Positions 12,842 to 23,713 of a stretch of DNA of 64,000 bases are shown here, piece after piece. This DNA is from Apophysomyces variabilis (Eukaryota > Mucoromycota > Mucoromycetes > Mucorales > Mucoraceae). The DNA is taken from the NCBI GenBank assembly GCA_002749535.1, contig MZZL01000380.1, positions 124,001 through 188,000 on the forward strand, in the 5' to 3' direction. A model generated the notes under the pieces. The model did no database searches and was not told where the DNA came from. It saw only the letters and a list, made by a program, of their open reading frames with translations. Made by a program: the position numbers and the translations under genes. How positions within the stretch are numbered: the first letter of the stretch is position 1; each line of letters starts with the position of its first letter.

Positions 12842-13700
12842 ACGAGACGTTAGACACGTTGTACTGTTATTGTTTCTTTCTTATATATTACAAAGCATGT
12901 TAAAATTATCATTATTTCATCTAAGCATTACTCGAGCTTTCTTTGCATTATCCTTGCATTTCGGACATAAACCTTGATCGGGTAAAATAAAGAAAAAATG
13001 GGTACTTTCTTTAACTTCCTGTTGTTGAATTGGTTATGTGGGTTCTTATGTACGTTTATCAACATGATGTCTCCTGCCAAGTACAACTTGACCAGGCAGC
13101 AAAGGGAAAAACGAATATCTACAATATCTCTAGCTATTTAATCTCACCCAGGTATATTGATGAATTCTCATTACCTGACATTACAATTGGCTAGTTTCTT
13201 TACGTGTACTATAACCTGTATGATGCATTCCTTTTAGTAGAGTAACGCACACGGGAGCTCAAGCTCATTATTGCCACAAGAAGACATAGCCTGTGTCACC
13301 CATGTCCCTATCGTTGCCGAGGGAAAAAAAAAAGATTCGAGCGATCCGATCATTTTTCTACTCACGGTCTTTCGGACAAAAAATCTTTTGGACGCCATTT
13401 TTCGTACTGTTGCAGGTGTGAATATTTGCTGGCATGGCTCGGTTATTGTCCTGCATCGGATCGTTTTACAGATAATCAAACAATTGCATCAGCAGAAGAG
13501 CAACAATAAATACTATACAAAGGATAGAGAAGATAATAGCGAAATAATAAATAGAGTTTGAAATAGTGATATAAGATATTCTTTAGTCATTGATGGTTTC
13601 CGTTGAATCAAATATGCGAGACGTGCGGGACGTCCGGGACGGCACGGTGCGGTGGCCTGCTCGAGAATTGATGACGCACACGGTGCGGATCACCTGTGTG
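12842..13700. other. Intergenic spacer
   Basis: 3' flank of the oxidoreductase gene and distal upstream region of the Rpn5 gene. A 96-codon frame at 13271-13561 has no recognisable feature. Two copies of CACGGTGCGG occur at 13643-13652 and 13679-13688. Confidence 0.5.
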
Positions 13701-13746
13701 GAATAGCCGGTCCCAATTCTTTTAATTCGTATGAATATCCGGTCCC
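13701..13746 (+). promoter_or_regulatory. Direct repeat in the Rpn5 promoter
   Basis: GAATAGCCGGTCCC (13701-13714) and GAATATCCGGTCCC (13733-13746) are 14-bp direct repeats with one mismatch, spaced 32 bp, ending 43 bp before the Rpn5 start codon. A second repeat pair (CACGGTGCGG) lies just upstream. The position suggests a paired binding site; the factor is unknown. Confidence 0.5.
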
Positions 13747-13789
13747 GTTCCACTGAATTCAACTGCTTCGAGGTTAGACTTACGCAATC

Positions 13790-15621
13790 ATGTCAGATGA
13801 GAAGATAGAGAAAATGGAGAAGGACTTCAGTCCTCAGGTTGACGCTTTATTGCCTGAGACAGAAGCTCTTGCTGAAGTATGTCTCTGACGGCTTATATTG
13901 CATTTTAATATTGACATTTACATAGCATGGAAAACTGAACGAAGCCTTGGAGAAACTCTTTTCTCTGGAAAAGCAAGCGCGTAATGTAAGTCTGAGTGAA
14001 CAAAAGTCGAGAGGAATAGGCTAATCCATTTATACGGCAGGCTGCTGATGCTGCATCCACTGGCCGGATTCTTGTTCATATTGTTAAATTATGCTTCAAA
14101 GCCAACGATTGGAAACTGCTAAACGAACAGATCGTCTTGTTATCGAAGAAGCATGGTCAGCTTAAAATGGTAAGTTTAATAGTATGCTATCATACATTCT
14201 TATGTACTTTAGGCGACGGCAAAAATGATCCAAGAAACTATGACATACCTCGATTCTACACCTAATATGGAAACAAAGTTGGAATTAATCGACACATTGC
14301 GTACAGTGACAGATGGAAAAGTACTTAATATCAATTTAATTGCATGTAATTAATGCCCTCTTGAACATAGATCTATGTTGAAGTCGAACGTGCACGTATT
14401 ACTCAAATGTTAGCAAAGATCCGGGAAGATGAGGGAAATATCACTGAGGCTGCAAATATACTTCAGGAACTTCAGGTATCACTAAGCAAGCATTAGCCTC
14501 AATCCTTTTTACCAATTAGGTACTGTAGGTGGAAACATTTGGATCTATGGAAAAGCGTGAAAAAACTCAGTTTATCTTGGAACAAATGCGCCTTTGCCTG
14601 GCAAAGCATGATTACATCCGGACCCAGATTATTTCAAAAAAGATCAATACCAAATTTTTCAAGGAGAAAGAAAACGAGGTACCAATTTTAGCGGAATTAT
14701 TCCTGTATTTACTTCGTTTTAGGATTTAAAATTGAAATTCTACAATCTCATGATCAAACATGCATTGCACGAAGGTCATTACTTGAACGTACATAAGTTC
14801 TATATGCAAATCTACGATTCAGAATCGATCAAGCAGGATGAATCTGCTTGGAAAGAAGTATGATATTACTCATCTATGTTTCTACTAACGACAATATAGA
14901 CCCTTCGATACGCTATTCTTTTCGTCATCCTTTCCCCCTATGACAACGAACAGTCCGATTTGTTGCATCGACTTTATCAAGATACACAGCTAGCCCAGAT
15001 CCCTCTTTATCAGTACGTGATCTCTTCATTTCAACCGTCTGTGGCTTACCTAAGGCTTAGGGAATTAGCGAAATGCTTTGTAACAAGCGAATTGATGAGA
15101 TGGCCAAAGTTCGAGGAGATGTATGGTGGTGAATTACGTGGAAACCCAACATTTGATCGGTCAACGGAGCTAGGTCAAAAGGCCTGGAAAGAGCTTCATC
15201 ATCGAGTAATTGAGCATAACATTCGAGTGGTTGCTAAGTACTATACTCGTGTGACAACGAAACGATTGACACAGTTACTGGATTTGAACGAACGCGTATG
15301 GCAATCAGATTATTTGATGACGAAGATTAATTCTATTCATTGTTAATTTATAGGAGACAGAGGAATTTTTATCCAAATTGGTCGTGTCAAAGACTATTTA
15401 CGCAAGAATCGATCGTATTGCCGGCATCGTTTCTTTCCAGGTGAAGAAGGATGCCAATCAAATCCTGAACGATTGGTCCAATGATATCAACTCTTTGCTC
15501 AACCTTGTCGAAAAGACATGCCATTTGATTTCCAAGGAGGCAAGTTATTTATACCACGCTTATTCATCGTGATTTATGTTTTCTATAGGAAATGGTTCAC
15601 AGCATTGCCAAAGTAATGTAA
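13790..15621 (+). CDS. RPN5: 26S proteasome regulatory subunit Rpn5 (PSMD12)
   Basis: PCI-domain scaffold subunit of the 19S lid. Eleven exons are predicted: 13790-13876, 13926-13985, 14041-14169, 14213-14320, 14371-14475, 14529-14678, 14723-14857, 14900-15012, 15061-15295, 15354-15539 and 15589-15621. They encode 446 residues, close to the human protein (456). Family blocks include [55 protein letters not shown] and, in the PCI winged helix, [12 protein letters not shown] and [12 protein letters not shown]. The intron at 15013-15060 is 48 nt with no stop, so it would translate silently if retained; the family alignment requires its removal. The last intron starts with GC (GAG|GCAAGT, 15540). 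Together with Ssz1 and RPC10 it marks this as a housekeeping region. Confidence 0.95.
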
Positions 15622-15843
15622 TTCCAAATATTGATAAAACGAGGCAAAGAGTGTATTACTCTACATGTATACATGTTACTGTTTACGGTTAAAGTGTCTG
15701 ACTATGTTATTGCAGCGTCATGGTTGATGCAGTTAGGCTAAACCTTCATTGGAAGAAACTATAGACGCCTGCATAATGGCTTCCGACCAATTACTTCAAC
15801 TTTTGTCTAAGCCCTATCTTTAAGTTTATATGTTGAGCCATTC

Positions 15844-16080
15844 TTATCTGATTCTATTTCGATTATGACGAGCTTCAAGAAAAAACTCCATAGTAACAAC
15901 ATTAATATCGGTTAGGGAAGTGATTGCTGGCACCTCATCTGCACCATGCATGGCCAGCGCGTTTTGTGTAACTCCGATAATTGTAGTAAGCTCAACACGC
16001 GCTCTTTCATGACATTCCAGCCTTGCTGAGCTATAACATACAAGGATATTGATATCTGCGGAAAAAGGCCTGTTTCTCAT
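15844..16080 (-). CDS. Unrecognised small open frame
   Basis: A 78-residue frame from ATG at 16080, transcribed towards Rpn5. Its central part (residues 22-70) is moderately hydrophilic and looks helical, with no stop-rich or low-complexity character. I recognise no family. A short upstream segment (about 16190-16150, starting MTNQSYPKLQEAK) followed by a possible intron ending CTAACATAG could be a first exon, but the frames do not join cleanly. It may be chance. Confidence 0.2.
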   Translation of the reverse strand: MRNRPFSADINILVCYSSARLECHERARVELTTIIGVTQNALAMHGADEVPAITSLTDINVVTMEFFLEARHNRNRIR

Positions 16081-16256
16081 CGTATATCTATGTTAGGCGC
16101 GTATGTCTTGTTTTGGTTCAGTTGTATGATGGTTGTCACCTTTGCCTCCTGCAGCTTTGGGTAGGATTGATTTGTCATATTTGTGCTGCCATCTTTGATG
16201 ATCCCCTTCAAACTACCTGCTTGACGAAAGAAGGATACTCCTAGTATTAGTCTTAA

Positions 16257-16664
16257 ATGAGGTCTGCTACAAGAGTGGGATCACAGCACTACTTTGAACA
16301 TCGTGTGTTACCTCGCAAGTGCGGCAGCTATCAGGGATGTTATGGGAATACCTAAAAATATCCTTTGGATGCTGCAAAAGCGTTGGAATGGACCGGCAAA
16401 GCAGTTGTTAAATCCATCATTGATGTATTGGAAAAGGAAGATACATGTAAGTCTAGATGAACGATAAGGAGCTGTTTTGTTGGTAACTCCCCGCTTTTCC
16501 GTTCGAGTGATACTGAGTGGATAGGAATCTGTACGTGACTTTGAAGAACATGTACAATTCTTTCGTGGAACACCTTTGGACATGAGTCAACGAAGTGCTT
16601 CGGACAAAGTGCCAAGAACAAAGCCCAAAATTAGTAAACCAGGAATAGGCCATTTTTCTGATTA
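16257..16664 (+). pseudogene. Probable broken gene of unknown family
   Basis: A coherent protein-like reading runs across this stretch but changes frame several times. The segments are MRSATRVGSQHYFEHRVLP (from ATG 16257), SAAAIRDVMGIPK (from about 16321, next frame), DAAKALEWTGKAVVKSIIDV (from 16368, first frame), and after a good intron (GTAAGT at 16447 to TAG before 16525) ESVRDFEEHVQFFRGTPLDM up to a stop at 16664. The junctions at about 16315, 16360 and the splice site are each off by one base, and the first two gaps are too short for introns. The pattern fits an inactivated gene of about 125 residues, or several assembly indels. I recognise no family. Confidence 0.4.
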
Positions 16665-17011
16665 AGAACGTATGCTAATATTCTTTTATGTATTTACAAG
16701 GAAGTTATGCCTAGGCCAATTAAGGTTTACCTGACGGCAAACTGCAAAAGGAAAGTAGTGATCCCTTCAAGTAGGACGCGCACTTGTTCTTATATGCCCA
16801 TATATTCGCCCATACACAGAATACAACCCGACACCCCTTTCTCTTTCCCTCCGCTATAAGCACCGATAACTCATTCCTCGTGTTGTCCCGGTTCCTTTTT
16901 TTCCTTTTGTATTCTATTGTTCCATCTCGGAGTTCTGTACCGTTAGATTACTGAGGTGTCAGCTCATTTCCACCTTTCCCCTTCGTTCACTTACCAGTTT
17001 CTTTGTGTGCC
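16665..17011. other. Upstream region of the kelch gene
   Basis: About 350 bp between the broken frame and the kelch gene, with pyrimidine-rich tracts near 16840-16990 as expected of a fungal promoter and 5' leader. No specific site is called. Confidence 0.5.
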
Positions 17012-20000
17012 ATGCCTTTGTTCCCTAAATTAACAAAGAACAATAACAATGACAAGTCGATCTTCCCTTGGTCCCAAAGAAAGCTTGGTGGGAGCCACAG
17101 TATGCTGCCTCGTTCTGGCCATGCTGCTGCTGTTGTAGGGGACAATATTGTCGTGTACGGGGGAAACCACCCAGGCATCAACAAAAAGGACCTATTTCTC
17201 TTCAATCCCAGTAGGTGCAGTGTTTCACTCACTTGGTGGTGCACATACACTCACATGCTGTCTACTCAACTTAGATAACCTGTCGGCAACTTTTCTCCAA
17301 GCTACAGGAGATGTTCCTCCTCCCCGTATTTTCCCGTCTATGGTGTCCGCTGGAAATTATGCCTTGTGTACGTAGTAATGAATTAAGACTTACCATGTGT
17401 AATTGATATCTAAGGCAGTGTATGGTGGAGCACCGATTACACCAGATGAACCATGGGATCCACATCTGTATATGTTAAATACGAGTAAGTCAGTTGCTGT
17501 AACTTACCGAAACACTAAACAACAATTCTCGTTGTTCAAGCTTCTCGACAATGGACCCGAGTGAATGTAGAAGGCTCACCTCCTATGGAACGGGCGAAGC
17601 ATTCATTAACAATGTCCAATGGAATCCTGTATCTGTGGGGAGGACAGCGGGAAGGGCGCTTCTTCAACGACCTGTACATGCTTAATATGAATACATGTAA
17701 TGTTTGAGATAAGGTCTACTAGGGATAACTAACATGGACTAGACCCGATACACACAAAGTGGGAATTAGTTGTACCTAAGAATGAAGGGCCCACACCCAG
17801 AGCAGGCCACGTATCCGTCATCCACGATAATGTGCTCTACATGTAAAGTCTTAATTTCTTTGAGTGGTTGCGCTGATTATGGTAACTGTTGTCTGTAGCT
17901 TTGGAGGCGTTGGATACAGTCACTTTTATAACGATATCTGGTCGTACGATTTATTGACTGGCTACTGGACGAAAATTGCAGCTGTCGGTTACATCCCTGT
18001 CCCTCGGGAGAGTAGCTGTGCTGCCATTGTTGATGGTATCATGTATATTTTTGGCGGCCGAGACTCGGATTCGCAGGAGTTAGGAGATCTGTGTGCATTT
18101 AAAGTTAGAAGTAGGTCATTGTTTGATTCTTCACCGCTCTATCATTTTATTTATCTGAACAACAAGGTCAGCGTTGGTATATTTTTCAAAATATGGGTCC
18201 GACACCTTCTGCACGTTATGACTTTACATTCACAGCCCTCAAGGACAAAATGTATGTTCTTGGTGGTGAAGCCACTGCCGGGAAAATGGAAGATGCTTCG
18301 ATGGTTTATGTGCTGGATAACGGTAATTCTTACCACGATGAGTAAAACAAATATGGACTCTAATTATTTGACCTATTGGCAGCCAAAATCAAATACCCTC
18401 CGGAAGACATATCGTCATTTGCTGATCCAATTCCGCCACCATCATCTTCAGTGCATACATCAGATAGTACATTGGGTGGAGAACCTCTTAGTACGCGAGC
18501 AGTAAAACCTCCAGTTCTGGACGTAGAAAGACGCATCGAATCTTCACAGAGTACTCCACTTCAATCCCCACGACAGCATCATGATAGGTCTAGAATCCAT
18601 CCGGAGCATAACGAGCAAGGCTCTATTGGAACTTTTCCGTTTGAAATGCCTAGTCCTCAACCGTCATCATCCACTCCAATTCCTAAAAATTCCTATCAAT
18701 CTGTGAGTACTGCATTTCAATCTTGTAACATATATTCATGAATTTATGCTTAGCCTGCAAGAACAAAAGGACATGTAACTTCAGTGGTTCCGGAGGCGGC
18801 AAAAAGACGTGCTCGACGTCATTCGTTTAAAACAGTGGAGAGCGATACCAACGTTGAAGATAGGCACAATCAAGCGTCTCAGCTTCTAATGGAAGATATA
18901 CCGATAAAGCAACTCATTACAAACGGACTGGATCGCATGCCACGATCTGGATCACCCCTGCAAGATGGTAATCAAAACACTATGAAACCACCACCTCGTC
19001 CATCCCGCGAGGGTATCAGTCTTAATTCCCATATTTATGACACGGCGAGATTCAGTTATGATAGTGTTGGTGACAATGGTTCCCATGTTGTCAGAACAGC
19101 AGGGATCCGTACATCTGATGTCCACACAACGACTTCTGCTGCCGATATTATCCCGCCGGCGCGATCTTCATCAATATGCGCAGTGGGTAATAATATGAGG
19201 CGAGACAGTGAAAGGTCGATTACTCGGGAATATGAAGCGGCATGGAATGAAGAACGTGAGGCGTTGATGGAAGAGATCAAAGCCAAAGAAGCGATTATAG
19301 ACGAAATGAAGAAAAGAGAGCACTGGTGGAGGGCAGAATTATCTATTGCACGAAAAACACAGGGTGTTCAAAGTCCAGCATCAGATAACATACAAGATAG
19401 TCTGGATTTGATCGAGCTGCAGGACAGCGATCCTGATAAGCAGAAAATGTTTGAACAGCTTCTCATGATGAAAGCAGAACTGCAACGAGTCAAGGATCAG
19501 GTAATAGAGCAAGCTACAGCAGCATCGAAAGCGGTCGATCAGGCAAATCAAATGCGTTTAGCTGCATTGAAAGAAGCCGCGTATTTCAAGGCGAAATATT
19601 ACTCTGTACGAAATAAGCAGAGTGACGCACTAGCTGAAATTGAAGTACAACGTACTGAAGAACTGGAAAAACGATTGGAACTTGCTCTTCAGGAAAACGA
19701 GAATAACAGTCGGCTTTTACAAAAGCTTCAGAAACAGGCGCAATCTGATCATACTGAACGATTGTCAGCGGATGAACGGGCCAAAGAGGCGCATGAGCTT
19801 GCAGAAGAAACTCGCAAAGCACACCAAAAAACGCTTGATGAACTTGTAGATGTTCACAGTCGAGCGATGAAAGCGGAAGCACAGGTTCGCGACAATGCGG
19901 TGCGCATCGCCGATTTAACGAACCAACTGGCAGACGCTTTGACCCAAGCCAGTGCTTTGATGGAAGATTTGTCACCAATGCGAGTTCAACTGTCCCAACT

Positions 20001-20232
20001 TGAAGCATCTCGACTGGCTGCACGTAATGAAACAGCCACCGTACGACAGAAGCTTGTGGAAAGTATGGATGATGTTTTGAGACTGCGAACGTTGTTGAAC
20101 GAGAAAGAAGATTCGCTTACACAAGCGAAGCGTCAGTTGGAAAGTTTTGAGATTCAGCTTGATATCATGCGGGACACAGTGAACCAAGCCAAATCAATGA
20201 ATTCTGCCACTCAGGATCCACCCATGTCATAA
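17012..20232 (+). CDS. Kelch-repeat and coiled-coil cell-polarity protein, Tea1/Kel1-like
   Basis: Nine exons (17012-17210, 17275-17367, 17419-17484, 17541-17696, 17743-17842, 17899-18110, 18167-18322, 18383-18702, 18754-20232) encode 926 residues. Six kelch blades are visible, each ending in a hydrophobic-GG motif: VVYGG (about 49), LLYGG (98), LYLWGG (150), YIFGG (206), YIFGG (255) and YVLGG (304). A Ser/Pro-rich low-complexity linker follows (about 330-590), then a long heptad-rich coiled coil (about 592-920) rich in Glu, Lys and Leu. This architecture is that of fungal Tea1/Tea3 and Kel1/Kel2, which mark growing tips at microtubule ends or in the polarisome, so a role in hyphal tip growth is inferred. 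Introns cut between and within blades. The start at ATG 17012 is the first in a pyrimidine-led context. Which of the Tea/Kel paralogues it is cannot be said. Confidence 0.88.
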
Positions 20233-20621
20233 AGAAAAAAGTGTAAAGGAGCATTCATGAAGCATAACATTTCAAACAAAACTGTAAATTACCAACATGA
20301 AGCTTTAGTGAGGCAGGACAATCCTCTTTATATATTATATTTATTGAATGGTAACTTAGCATTGCTATAAAAAACTTATCATCGATAAGAGTTTCATCCC
20401 TATGCTTTTGAGATTGGGTACATACGTTGTTGGCACGGTGAGATCGAATCAGAGCTGTCATTCAGAAAAGGGGAATTCCCTTTTCGATTCGCGCTGTCAG
20501 GGCTCGCTGTATTCATTGTCCGCCCCGCAACGTGACCCGCTATGAGCCACAAAATTTTTTTTCTCGATAGCAAGTGTTTGCCTGATCCCCTTCTCCTTTG
20601 CAACTGTATATATAGCATACC
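20233..20621. promoter_or_regulatory. Ssz1 upstream region with a near-palindrome
   Basis: This 389-bp spacer separates the kelch stop from the Ssz1 start. A near-perfect palindrome AAAAGGGGAATTCCCTTTT (about 20466-20484) lies about 140 bp before the ATG, and an AAAATTTTTTT tract, resembling the RRPE element of yeast ribosome-biogenesis genes, lies near 20550. Both are candidates only. Confidence 0.35.
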
Positions 20622-22569
20622 ATGAGCGAAACCAACACTGTTATCGGCATTAACTTTGGCACATCGTACACATCGATTGCGTACCTGAACAAGGTAAAAT
20701 CACCATTATTTATTCCGTGGCGATGAAGAATATTTACTAAAGTGCGCCCACCCGATGCGGTGTTATCAGGAAGGCCGTGCCGATTGTCTCGCCAATGAGG
20801 AAGGTGACAGACAGATCGCTTCTGTCCTTGCTTTCCATGGTGAAGAAGAGGTAATAGAGCAAAAGAAAAAAAGGGGGGAATAAGATTATAGGAAAAAGTT
20901 TGCGGTAGATTTACTGTGAAGATATGTCTATATAGGTTGTTGGTTCCCAGGCTAAATCAGATATCGCTCGTCATCCCAACACGACTGTGGCCAATTTCCG
21001 CGCTGTGCTTGGCAAGACGTAAGGGAAAATAAGTTTGCATGGAAGATTCGAACGAAGAACGGGTGTATATTGATGTCATTTTTCTATTTTTTTTATCTCC
21101 AGCTTTGCTGAATCAGAGACTCTGACGGGGTCGGCTGCTCCTATCGTCAACAAGGACAATTTGCCTGCCTACGAGATCACGTTCCCTGAAGAAAAGAAAG
21201 TCTTGACAGCTCAAGAAGTGTCTGCTAAGTTCTTACGCCATATCCGTGAATCGGCTGAGGCCTTTTTGGGTACTTCTGTCAATGGTGCTGTGATGGCTGT
21301 TCCTTCCTACTTCACTGAGAAACAGCGCGAACAATTGACTCAGGCTGCTGAAGCTGCCGGTATTAAAGTGATCCAATTGGTTCATGAATCTGCTGCTGCT
21401 GCCCTTGCTTATGGTATTGGTCAACAATCCTCGACTAAGGATCCTCAGGATAAGACCATCGTGGTCTGCGATATGGGTGGTCATTCGTTTGATGTGACCG
21501 TGCTGACCGTCCGTTCGGGTATCTATTCTATTCTTGCTACAGCACATGATACCAAGTTGGGTGGTGCCTCGTTTGACGATCTGTTGATCAACCATTTTGT
21601 TGCTGAATTCAAGAAGAAGACCAAGGTCGATATCACTGGCAACGCTAAGGCATTGGCTAAGTTGCGTGGTGCGGTTGAGATGACCAAGAAGATGTTGTCC
21701 AGTGCCAACTCCGCTCCTTGCTTTGTTGAATCTTTGGCAGAAGGTCTGGATTTCCATAGCACTATCAACCGTATGCGTTTTGAAATCCTGTCTAACAAGG
21801 TCTTTGCCAAGACTCTCGAGGTCATTCGGGAGGTTTTGGCTAAAGCCGATTTGGATGCATCGGAGATTGATGAGGTAACGTTTGGAACCATGGGAAAAGA
21901 AATAATCAGGCTATAAGAGGATTGTCTAATATACTCTCCTGTGATGCACAGGTTATCTTGGTTGGTGGTGCTGCCCGTATTCCAAAGTTGACAGTCAAGA
22001 TGGGAGAAATCTTCACTTCGGAGACGACCCACATCCGTGCTTCGGAGATTGAGCCTGATGAGGTGGTTGCACGTGGCTGCGCCATCCAGGGATCGCTTGT
22101 GGCTGGTTTTGACAAGGAAGATGTGGATGCATCGATGCATCCCGTTGTGACACTCGCACCTTCGACTCAGAAGGCCATTGGTGTTGTCAATGCCAATGGT
22201 GAGTTTGTGACGATCATTCCCCGGGGCACTGCACTACCTGCCCGTCGTGTATTCGAATTCAGTCCTGCATCGGCAGATCAGACTCACGCCTACTTGGCCC
22301 TGCACGAAGGTGACCATACGATTGAAAAGACCGAGATTCCTGTTGCTCCAATTGAGGTTGAAGAAGGTGAAAAGCCTATTGAAGAGGAACCCGAAATTGT
22401 GACCAAGGTTGTGATCAAGCCAGCCAATTTGTTGCTTGAAGCTGCCCTTCCTTTGGAATCGAAGGATAAGATTGAAGTCCAAGTTACTGTGGATGCTCAA
22501 ACCAACTTGAGCTTAGTGATGCGTCAAAACTCCAAGGTTGTTAAGGCCGAGGTGACCGCCAAACAATAA
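20622..22569 (+). CDS. SSZ1: Ribosome-associated Hsp70-like chaperone Ssz1
   Basis: Atypical Hsp70 that pairs with the J-protein zuotin in the ribosome-associated complex and stimulates Ssb at the exit tunnel. Five exons (20622-20693, 20770-20850, 20936-21018, 21103-21874, 21952-22569) encode 541 residues, matching Ssz1 (about 538 in yeast) and well short of canonical Hsp70. Visible blocks are the phosphate-1 loop VIGINFGTSYTSIAY (8-22), AVMAVPSYFTEKQREQL, the phosphate-2 region VVCDMGGHSFDVTVL where canonical Hsp70 has DxGGGT, LGGASFDDLLINHF and the adenosine motif VILVGGAARIPKL. The substrate-binding part is short and lacks the lid, as expected. The degenerate phosphate-2 motif agrees with ATP binding without efficient hydrolysis. 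Codons look optimised (many GGT, GCT, AAG), consistent with high expression. Confidence 0.93.
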
Positions 22570-22784
22570 GATCTTTTATCTTGTTCTTTTTTATTTAGTC
22601 CGTTTCGCTGTTTTCTTCTCTTCTCCTTTCTGCGCATTGTGTAAAAATAGAATCCGTTTTTAGTGCCAAGAATTTGGCTGTTGTGTAACAATCAGAGGAA
22701 AAAATTATAAAAACCCCCAAAAGCGCAACACTACGAAGCGTTTGTTCAAAAAACACATCTTTTCCCTCTTCAATACTTCTTCTG

Positions 22785-23713
22785 ATGACGAAGCCTACCC
22801 TTCAAACAGCATTATTTTATTTCTCTTTGACAGCCCTCTTGTTGTCTCTGCTTGGCCCTATGGCTACTGCCGCTCCCGTCGTAACCGGTGCAGAAGGCGA
22901 AAACACAATTAATCTACCAAGTAAGGAAAAAATCCCATCTCTTTATTCTCTGTGATCCATAAGAACCTGTGTGTGTATTAACATTTATGATCTTCTTACT
23001 TAGTTAACGGGGTCTCTGTAACAGTTCATAACGTTGTTCTCAGTATCATTTTATTCATCACCGGTGGCTACCTTTGCTTTGCAGGCGGAGTTCATCAGCA
23101 TTTCACCATGTTCCTTGTCGGCTTCTACAGCGGTTCCAGCGTTGCCTACGTAGTCTTGACAAATGCAAAGGATAACTACGGAGCAAATACCGAAACAATC
23201 TTACTTGTTGTTTGTGTTGTCGTTGGTGTCCTTGCAGGTCTATTGCTATCCTGCTGTTTCTTCTTAGCAGTCTACCTTTTGGGTGCTTTGCTCGGTTATA
23301 TGGCCGCGCTCTGGCTTTTGTCCTGGTCCACCGCAGGCTTGATCCAGACCAACTGGGGTCGTGCTATTTTGATCGTCTGTTTTATCATTGCCGGTGTCGT
23401 CCTGATGGCCTTCTTGGAAAGACCGATGGTGGTCATCTCCACAGCCTTTGTGGGTGCCTTTGCCATCTTCATCGGTATCGATCTGTACGCCAAAACCGGT
23501 TTCGCTCAAGCTGTCAGCAACTTCCAACATGTGCATGATGTCTCTGCTGTGGTGAACTCTTCTCCACAAGTCCGTGGTATGTTAGGAGGCTGTCTCGGTC
23601 TGGCTATTGTTGGTGCTCTGATCCAATACGCTATCATTCGTCGTCGGAACAATCCCGTTCAAGTCTGGACGCAGCAGTATCCCTACGGCCGCTATGGTTG
23701 GAAACGCGTGTAA
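22785..23713 (+). CDS. Multi-spanning membrane protein, DUF4203/TM198-like
   Basis: Two exons (22785-22920 and 23004-23713) encode 281 residues. Residues 1-29 are a signal peptide ending at an AAPVV-type site. About seven hydrophobic spans follow from residue 55 on, rich in Gly, Ala and Val (for example LFITGGYLCFAGG, VVCVVVGVLAGLLLS, AILIVCFIIAGVVLMAFLE). A basic cytosolic tail RRRNNP...GRYGWKRV ends the protein. The arrangement of signal peptide, small ectodomain and seven spans with GG(Y/F) and FxGA motifs fits the TM7S3/TM198-like domain (DUF4203) widespread in fungi. The biochemical role is unknown. It follows Ssz1 on the same strand after 215 bp. Confidence 0.75.

Noticed and set aside
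15013..15060. Continuous open frame 14960-15346 suggesting no intron in RPN5 here
   Set aside because: The 16 residues encoded by this segment have no counterpart in Rpn5, while removing 48 nt with good GT and TAG borders gives the conserved YQELAKCF junction.
21523..22140. 205-codon minus-strand frame across Ssz1
   Set aside because: Shadow of the codon-biased Ssz1 coding strand.
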